In this document: positions 58,664 to 64,000 of the stretch, in pieces
Numbering within the stretch: position 1 is the stretch's first letter
Layout of the letters: each line of letters starts with the position of its first letter
Assembly (NCBI RefSeq): GCF_008365275.1
Contig: NZ_CP043504.1
Coordinates: 806,001 to 870,000 of the forward strand
DNA from: Protaetiibacter larvae
GTDB lineage: Bacteria; Actinomycetota; Actinomycetes; Actinomycetales; Microbacteriaceae
Length of the DNA stretch: 64,000 bases
Direction: 5' to 3'
Program-made: the position numbers and the translations under genes
Notes under the pieces: generated by a model
What the model was told of the DNA's origin: nothing
The model's database searches: none
What the model saw: the letters and a program-made list of their open reading frames with translations, nothing else

Positions 58664-60238
58664 ATGACGACCATCACCCACAGCCGGTCGCGTCGTATCG
58701 CCGCCGCGGCCGGGGCGTTCGCCCTCGCCGCCGCCGGCGTGCTCGGCTTCGCGGGCTCCGCCTCCGCCGACCCGATCGGGGGCGTCGGCAACATCGTCAG
58801 CCCCGACCCGGGCACCGGCTCGATCACCGTGCACAAGTACACGAAGACGAGCACGAACGGCAGCACCGCCGGCGACGGCACCCAGGTGACCCCGACGGGC
58901 GCTCCGATCCCGGGCGTCACCTTCACGGTCCGCGAGGTGCTCAGCTCTTCCGCATCGCTGCCGCTGCTGACGAACGCCGGCTGGACCACCGCCAACGCGA
59001 TCCAGGGCGCGTTCAGCCCCGCGAGCCCCGTAGCCTCGCTCACCGCGATCAGCGGTGTGACCCTCACCGCCGGCACCAGCGTCGTCACCAATGCGAGCGG
59101 CGACGCGGCCTTCGCCAACCTGCACTACGGCCTCTACCTCGTGCAGGAGACGGCGGCGCCCGCGAACGTGACCGACCCGTCGCTGCCGTTCCTGGTGACC
59201 GTTCCGTTCCCGACCGGCGCCGCGAACGCCACCAACCCCAACGAGTGGCTGTACGCCGTGCACGTGTACCCGAAGAACGCCGTCACGGGTGTCACCAAGG
59301 CCGTCAAGTCGGCCGACACGGCGTTCCGCACCGCGGCCGACTACGTGACCTGGACCATCGGCGCGACGGTCCCCACGGTCGCGAGCGGCGGCATCAACAC
59401 CTTCACGGTCGCCGACACGGTCGACCCGGCGCAGCTGAGCTTCGTGACCGGCACGGTGCCCTCGGGCATCTCCCCGCGCGCGATCCGGGTGTTCAACGCC
59501 GGGGGCACCGACGTGACCTCGAACTTCACGCTCACGACCGACTACACCTACACGGTCAGCGGCACGAACAACGAGGTGCAGACCCTCGCCTTCACCTCGA
59601 CGGGGCGCGCCGACCTCGCCACCTACGCCTCAGGCGGGCGCGTCGAGTTCGACGTGCCGACCCAGGTGGTCGCGGTGCCCACGGCCGGGACGGTGCTCAA
59701 CAGCACCCATCTGGTCGCCAACAGCGGCACCTCCGACGCCTCCTCGAGCCAGGACTTCGGCAAGCTGCGCGTCCTGAAGTTCGCCATGACCGACGTGGCG
59801 GATGTGCCCACGAAGACCCCGCTCGCGGGCGCCACCTTCGAGGTGTACGCCGACGCCGACGCCGACGGTGTCGCGGATGCCGGCGAGCTGGTCACCGTGA
59901 ACGGCGCGACCAGCTGGACGACCGACGCGGCGGGCATCGTCAACATCCCGGCCCTCAAGCCGGGTGCCTACCTCCTCAAGGAGACCGCGGCGCCGGTCGG
60001 CTACCAGGCGCTCAGCGCGGTGGTCCCCGCGACGGTCGTCGCGGGCGACGTCGTCGCCACGGGCACGGTGCAGAACTACGTCGAGGTCGAGAACAGCCAG
60101 CTTCCGCCGTGGCTGCTGCCCTTCACGGGTGGCAACGGGGTGCTGACCTTCACGATCGTCGGGGCCGGCCTCATGGCGCTCGCCTTCGGCTTCGCGTTCG
60201 TCGCGTTCCGCCGCCGCAAGCAGGCCGAGCAGGCCTGA
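58664..60238 (+). CDS. SpaH/EbpB-type sortase-assembled major pilin
   Basis: A 524-residue pilin precursor. The signal peptide ends near AGSASADP. The pilin motif is VHVYPKN with Lys204, the residue that should form the isopeptide link to the next subunit. E-box segments are YLVQETAAP and YLLKETAAPVGY, typical of CnaB-type domains with internal isopeptide bonds. A CnaB-like EVYADADADGVADAGE loop is seen near residue 395. It ends in LPFTG (485-489), a membrane helix and RRRKQAEQA. The ATG at 58664 is preferred over ATG 58658 because GAAAG is at workable spacing. A class C sortase follows. Confidence 0.92.
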   Translation: MTTITHSRSRRIAAAAGAFALAAAGVLGFAGSASADPIGGVGNIVSPDPGTGSITVHKYTKTSTNGSTAGDGTQVTPTGAPIPGVTFTVREVLSSSASLPLLTNAGWTTANAIQGAFSPASPVASLTAISGVTLTAGTSVVTNASGDAAFANLHYGLYLVQETAAPANVTDPSLPFLVTVPFPTGAANATNPNEWLYAVHVYPKNAVTGVTKAVKSADTAFRTAADYVTWTIGATVPTVASGGINTFTVADTVDPAQLSFVTGTVPSGISPRAIRVFNAGGTDVTSNFTLTTDYTYTVSGTNNEVQTLAFTSTGRADLATYASGGRVEFDVPTQVVAVPTAGTVLNSTHLVANSGTSDASSSQDFGKLRVLKFAMTDVADVPTKTPLAGATFEVYADADADGVADAGELVTVNGATSWTTDAAGIVNIPALKPGAYLLKETAAPVGYQALSAVVPATVVAGDVVATGTVQNYVEVENSQLPPWLLPFTGGNGVLTFTIVGAGLMALAFGFAFVAFRRRKQAEQA

Positions 60239-60250
60239 TCACCGCGTGAC

Positions 60251-60288
60251 CCGATGGCGGGAGTGTCGTGCGACGCTCCCGCCATCGG
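60251..60288 (+). terminator. long hairpin between sortase-pilin and sortase
   Basis: CCGATGGCGGGAGTGTCG pairs with CGACGCTCCCGCCATCGG, 18 bp with one wobble and a two-base centre, starting 12 bases after the pilin stop. No U-tract follows. It probably lowers sortase transcript relative to pilin. Confidence 0.75.
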
Positions 60289-60303
60289 CATGAGGGGAAG
60301 AGC

Positions 60304-61245
60304 ATGACCGCCGTCGTGATCCGTCACCGCCGGGCCTCCGCGAGGCCTCGGGGCTGGCGGATGCCGTGGCTGGCGTTCGCGACCGCCGTCGTGTTCTTCG
60401 TGGGCGCCGTGGTGCTGCTCGCCCCCTCGATCGCGAACTGGTTCTCGCAGGTCGAGCAGGCGTCGCACATCAGCGACCTCGCGAGCGAGGTCCACGACCT
60501 CGGAGCCGACACGCTCCGTCAGGAGCTCGCCGATGCGCGCGCCTACAACACGACCCTGGTGGGCGGCGCGGTGGTGGCCGCCAACGAACGCATCCCGCTC
60601 CCCGCCACCGCACCCAGCCGAGCCGACTCCCGCAGCTACGACGAGCTGCTCATGGCGGACTCGCTGGGACTCATGGCACGCATCAAGATCCCCCGCATCG
60701 GCGTCGACCTGCCCGTCTACCACGGCACGAGCGACGCGACCCTCGAGCAGGGCGTCGGACATCTCGAGGGCACGGCGCTCCCGGTCGGCGGGGTCGGCAC
60801 GCGTTCCGTGCTCACCGGCCACCGCGGACTCGCCACCTCGGAGCTCTTCACGAACCTCGACAAGGTGCGGCTCGGCGACACCTTCACGATCGAGGTCTTC
60901 GGGGAGGTGCTGAGCTATCGGGTGATCGCGAGCGAGGTCGTCCAGCCCGAGGACTCCCAGGCGCTCTACCCGGATCCCGATCGCGATCTGCTCACCCTCG
61001 TCACCTGCACGCCGCTCGGCATCAACAGCCACCGCATCCTCCTCACCGGGGAGCGGGTGCTGCCGACCCCGATCGGGGACGTCGCGAGCGCCGGCAACCC
61101 GCCGACGATCCCCGGCTTCCCGTGGTGGATCGTCATCCTGTCGATCGTCCTCGTGATGGGCGTTGCCTACGTCGCCTACGCGGGCCGCGCCCCGCGGCGG
61201 CGACACACAGCCACCCCGGGCGCGTCAACGGGGTTGCCGGACTGA
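60304..61245 (+). CDS. class C sortase (pilus polymerase)
   Basis: A 313-residue transpeptidase with two membrane helices (about 22-45 and 272-292), the topology of class C sortases. Catalytic residues are His173 (TGHRG), Cys235 (TLVTCTP) and Arg244 in the class C signature LGINSHRILLTGER. The N-terminal region before the barrel (about 60-110) should supply the class C lid, but the usual lid DPF/W motif is not obvious (MADSLGLMARIKIP instead). It should polymerise the LPFTG pilin just upstream and join LPFAG proteins to it. Confidence 0.93.
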   Translation: MTAVVIRHRRASARPRGWRMPWLAFATAVVFFVGAVVLLAPSIANWFSQVEQASHISDLASEVHDLGADTLRQELADARAYNTTLVGGAVVAANERIPLPATAPSRADSRSYDELLMADSLGLMARIKIPRIGVDLPVYHGTSDATLEQGVGHLEGTALPVGGVGTRSVLTGHRGLATSELFTNLDKVRLGDTFTIEVFGEVLSYRVIASEVVQPEDSQALYPDPDRDLLTLVTCTPLGINSHRILLTGERVLPTPIGDVASAGNPPTIPGFPWWIVILSIVLVMGVAYVAYAGRAPRRRHTATPGASTGLPD

Positions 61246-61256
61246 CGCGCTCTCGG

Positions 61257-61262
61257 TAGCTT
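61257..61262 (+). promoter_or_regulatory. leaderless -10 element of lectin-like gene 1
   Basis: TAGCTT six bases before the ATG at 61269. A CGTCAACGGGGTTGCCG motif starts exactly 46 bases before the ATG; the same motif is at -46 of lectin-like gene 2. Confidence 0.6.
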
Positions 61263-61268
61263 CCGAGG

Positions 61269-62840
61269 ATGCGCGCGCGGCGTGTGGTGCGAACGAGCGC
61301 GGCCCTGGCCGGGGTGGCGCTCGTGCTGGCGAGCGGTGCGACGGCGCAACTCGCGTCGAGCGCGCCGGCCCGAGCGACCGCGCTGTTCGCGAGCGGTCCC
61401 CTGCTGCTGCAGGAGGATTTCACGGGTGACACCGCCATCCCCGAGTTCAGCGCCTACGGCGATGCCTGTCTCACGGGCGCCCCCGCGGGCGCCGCGCTCC
61501 CCGCGGGTCTCCATCCCCTCGCCGGATGCCCGGCGGGCGGCTCGGGCGTCTCGCCGCCGCTCGGCGGAGCGCCCGACGGCTTCCTCCGGCTCACCGATGC
61601 CGTCGTGAACCAGGCGGGCGCGGTGCTCTTCAAGACCGACATCCGTTCGACCGATGGCGTGGAGATCACCTTCGAGCAGTGGCAGTACGGCGGGTTCTCG
61701 ACCATCCCGCAGTTCCCCACGCAGACCGCCGACGGCATCTCCTTCTTCCTCGTCGACGCCGCCCAGGTGACGACCCTGAGCGCGCCGGGCGCGTTCGGCG
61801 GCAGCCTCGGCTACGCCCAGAAGCTCGACGGCGGCACCCTGTTCAACGGCGTCGACGGCGGGTATCTCGGGTTCGGGTTCGATGTGCTCGGCAACTTCTT
61901 CAACGATGGCGAGAACCGGGGCAGCGGCTGCGGTCAGCCGGGGCCCTTCGTCGACGGCCTCACCTCGCCCGTCGGCAGCGCGCTCGTCGCGCCCGCGCCG
62001 GGCGCCAACAACGTCACGGTGCGCGGCCCCGGCCAGGGGGCGGCCGGGTACTGCTATCTCGGGATCTCGGCGGACCTCGCGGGCGGCAGCTGGGTGAGCC
62101 GCCTTCCCGGCCCGCTGCACGGTCCGACGACCGTCGTCTCGCAGAGCGATCCCGCGCAGGCCGTCACCGACCTGCTGCCTTCCCGCCGCACCGTCACGAT
62201 GGTGCTGGAGCCCGAGCCGAGCCATCACATCACGGTGTACGTGGACACCGGGTCCGGCCCCGTGATGGTGCTCGACATCCTCGCGCCCCAGCCGGTGCCG
62301 CCCGCCGTCAAGTTCGGGTTCGCCGCCTCGACCGGGGCCTTCACGGATGTGCACCTCATCCGCACCCTGACGATGCAGGCGCTCGATCCGCTGCCGGCGC
62401 TCGGTCTCACCAAGACCGCGACCCCCGTCGTGCCGGGTGCGCTGGGGGTGGGCGATCAGGTGCGCTTCGACCTCGTGGTGACGAACACGGGCGGCGGCAC
62501 GGTGCACGGCATCACCGTGGACGCCCCCGTCATCGGCCCCGTGAGCTGCCCGCAGGCGGACCTCGCCGAGGGCGCCTCGATGACCTGCTCCGTGATCTAC
62601 ACCCTCACGCAGGCGGACATCGACCGCGGCTCGGTGCTCAGCACGGCGGTCGCGAACGGCACGGGGCGCGACGGCGGGGTGGTCTCGAATCCGGCCGACG
62701 CCCTCGTCGAGCTCGCCGAGCTCGCCGCGAGCGGGGTGGACGGGGCGGTGCTGGGAGCGGTAGGCGCGGCGTCGGGGGCAGCGGTGCTGCTGGGTGCCGT
62801 GCTGTTCGCGCGAGCGCGGCGACGGCCGCGCTCCGAGTGA
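61269..62840 (+). CDS. L-type lectin-like surface protein 1
   Basis: A 523-residue exported protein. After a signal peptide (cut near residue 35-40), residues of about 45-370 form a legume-type (L-type) lectin-like domain: EDFTGDT at the start, then EITFEQWQYGG, TADGISFFLVD (the metal/sugar-site strand), APGAFGGSLGYAQKL and GYLGFGFDVLGNFFNDGEN. A DUF11/conserved-repeat domain covers about 375-490 (TKTATPVVPGALGVGDQV and LVVTNTGGGTVHGI). The end is LAASG, a hydrophobic helix and RARRRPRSE, a possible degenerate sorting signal. It may bind surface or host glycans. It begins 24 bases after the sortase gene. Confidence 0.83.
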   Translation: MRARRVVRTSAALAGVALVLASGATAQLASSAPARATALFASGPLLLQEDFTGDTAIPEFSAYGDACLTGAPAGAALPAGLHPLAGCPAGGSGVSPPLGGAPDGFLRLTDAVVNQAGAVLFKTDIRSTDGVEITFEQWQYGGFSTIPQFPTQTADGISFFLVDAAQVTTLSAPGAFGGSLGYAQKLDGGTLFNGVDGGYLGFGFDVLGNFFNDGENRGSGCGQPGPFVDGLTSPVGSALVAPAPGANNVTVRGPGQGAAGYCYLGISADLAGGSWVSRLPGPLHGPTTVVSQSDPAQAVTDLLPSRRTVTMVLEPEPSHHITVYVDTGSGPVMVLDILAPQPVPPAVKFGFAASTGAFTDVHLIRTLTMQALDPLPALGLTKTATPVVPGALGVGDQVRFDLVVTNTGGGTVHGITVDAPVIGPVSCPQADLAEGASMTCSVIYTLTQADIDRGSVLSTAVANGTGRDGGVVSNPADALVELAELAASGVDGAVLGAVGAASGAAVLLGAVLFARARRRPRSE

Positions 62841-62901
62841 AACTCGGGTACCACGTCGTCGGACGCACGTCAACGGGGTCGCCGCGTGCACAGCCGCTCG
62901 A

Positions 62902-62907
62902 TAGTTT
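62902..62907 (+). promoter_or_regulatory. leaderless -10 element of lectin-like gene 2
   Basis: TAGTTT six bases before the ATG at 62914, with the CGTCAACGGGGTCGCCG motif 46 bases before the ATG as in its paralog. Confidence 0.6.
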
Positions 62908-62913
62908 GCGCGT

Positions 62914-64000
62914 ATGCGCGCGTGGCGTGTGGCCTCGATGGGGGTGACCCTCTCGGCGGTGGGGATCCTGCTGGCGAGCGCCGGGAGCGCGCCCGCTGCC
63001 ACCGGCGCCCCCGAACTGCGGATGCCCGTGCGGGCCACGGGGCCGCTCCTGCTCGATGAGGATTTCACGGGGGCCACGGCGATCGACGACTTCCGGGCCC
63101 ACGGCGACGCGTGCCTCACGGGCGCGCCGGTCTTCACCGGGACGCACGTCAACAACGATCCGGTACCGGGGTGCCCCGCCCAGGCGGAGCTGCCGGGTAC
63201 CACGTACCCCGCCGTGACCCTGCCGATCTCACCGCCCCTCGGCGCCGACGGCAACGGGTACCTCCGATTGACGGACGCGATCCCCGACCGCACCGGCGCG
63301 GTGCTGTACGAGGTGCCGATCCAGGCGACCGACGGCGTCGAGATCACCTTCGAGCAGTGGCAGTACGGCGGGTACTCCACCATGCCGGAGTACGCCGGCC
63401 GCACGGCCGACGGCATCTCCTTCTTCCTCGTCGACGGCGACGCCACGCTGCTCGCGCCGGGCGCATTCGGCGGAAGCCTCGGCTACGCCCAGAAGCTCCC
63501 GGACAACGACCCCGGCGAGACCCTCGTCGACGGCGTGGTGGGCGGCTACCTCGGGATCGGACTCGACGTTCTCGGCAACTTCTTCGGCGACTGGGAGCAA
63601 CGCGGCGCGGGCTGCACGGGAGCCGGTGCCTCGCCCGCGGGCGCCGCGTTCCTGGATCCGCCCGCGGGCCAGAACATGGTGACCGTGCGCGGGCCGGTGG
63701 GGGCGAGCACCGCCGTGGGCTACTGCTTCCTCACCGCGAGCTACGTCGACGACAGCTCGGTCACCCCGCCGTTCTCCTCGACGCTGCCCGGCGCCCTGCA
63801 CGGCGCCCTCATGGGCCCGGTGCCGACCGACCCGGCAGCGGCGGTGGCCTTCCTCGAGCCGGCGAAGCGCATCGTGACGATCGTGCTCGAGCCGGAGCCC
63901 ACCCACAACGTCACCGTGTACGTCGACTTCGGCTCCGGTCCGCAGCAGGTGCTGTTCTTCCATGCGCCCGAGCCGGTGCCGGCGAGCGTCAAGTTCGGGT
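62914..64000 (+). CDS. L-type lectin-like surface protein 2 (partial, runs off the window)
   Basis: The first 362 codons of a paralog of the preceding gene; no stop occurs before the window end. It shares the signal peptide style, EDFTGAT, GDACLTGAP, EITFEQWQYGG, TADGISFFLVDG, APGAFGGSLGYAQKL and GLDVLGNFFGDWE. Insertions around residues 70-95 and small changes elsewhere set it apart. It should continue into a DUF11-type domain and a C-terminal anchor beyond the window. Confidence 0.83.
   Translation, partial: MRAWRVASMGVTLSAVGILLASAGSAPAATGAPELRMPVRATGPLLLDEDFTGATAIDDFRAHGDACLTGAPVFTGTHVNNDPVPGCPAQAELPGTTYPAVTLPISPPLGADGNGYLRLTDAIPDRTGAVLYEVPIQATDGVEITFEQWQYGGYSTMPEYAGRTADGISFFLVDGDATLLAPGAFGGSLGYAQKLPDNDPGETLVDGVVGGYLGIGLDVLGNFFGDWEQRGAGCTGAGASPAGAAFLDPPAGQNMVTVRGPVGASTAVGYCFLTASYVDDSSVTPPFSSTLPGALHGALMGPVPTDPAAAVAFLEPAKRIVTIVLEPEPTHNVTVYVDFGSGPQQVLFFHAPEPVPASVKFG

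Overview
The window is high-GC actinobacterial chromosome, most likely from the family Microbacteriaceae. The signs are GTG and TTG starts on core genes, small DUF2510 membrane proteins, actinobacterial Lhr and Nei-type repair genes, RpoB and RpoC of actinobacterial length, and many genes whose -10 hexamer lies six bases before the start codon (leaderless transcription). I see no phage, plasmid, IS or CRISPR locus.

Layout. (1) 1-17.9 kb is housekeeping and repair on mixed strands: an alpha/beta hydrolase, tRNA-Ser(CGA), an RlmG-like rRNA methyltransferase, a flavin-dependent oxidoreductase, an EamA exporter, an Nei-type glycosylase, the giant helicase Lhr (carrying four palindromic elements inside its coding sequence), a LuxR remnant, a carboxylesterase, a NUDIX protein, a DEAD-box helicase, an SprT-like protein, a spermidine-synthase-like protein and a GIN-domain lipoprotein. 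(2) 18.1-25.9 kb is rpoB-rpoC with promoter, leader hairpin and strong terminator. (3) 25.9-31.5 kb holds membrane proteins, two of which share a variant leucine-rich-repeat-like domain, and an FHA protein with a polyproline head. (4) 31.6-44.8 kb is a type IV pilus operon: pilB, pilT, pilC, major pilin, three minor pilin-like genes (one a 696-residue beta-solenoid protein), prepilin peptidase, pilM, pilN, pilO and an O-antigen-ligase-like protein. (5) 45.3-50.1 kb is the str operon rpsL-rpsG-fusA-tuf. (6) 50.1-51.4 kb is a twice-frameshifted AbiEi-like gene between two identical 60-bp palindromes. (7) 51.5-64 kb is a sortase-assembled surface region: a 1176-residue LPFAG protein, a major pilin with YPKN and LPFTG motifs, a class C sortase and two paralogous lectin-like proteins (the second cut by the window end). 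A minus-strand trio (beta-helix lipoprotein, second lipoprotein, Tat-exported DyP peroxidase) is embedded in it.

The biology that stands out is two unrelated surface-fibre systems in one 30-kb stretch: a retractable type IV pilus built by ATPases and a covalent sortase pilus. Each major pilin gene is followed by a strong hairpin before the next gene, and the two LPXTG-type genes share a CTTACCC direct repeat upstream. Several families of palindromic repeats are scattered through the window, some of them translated in frame.
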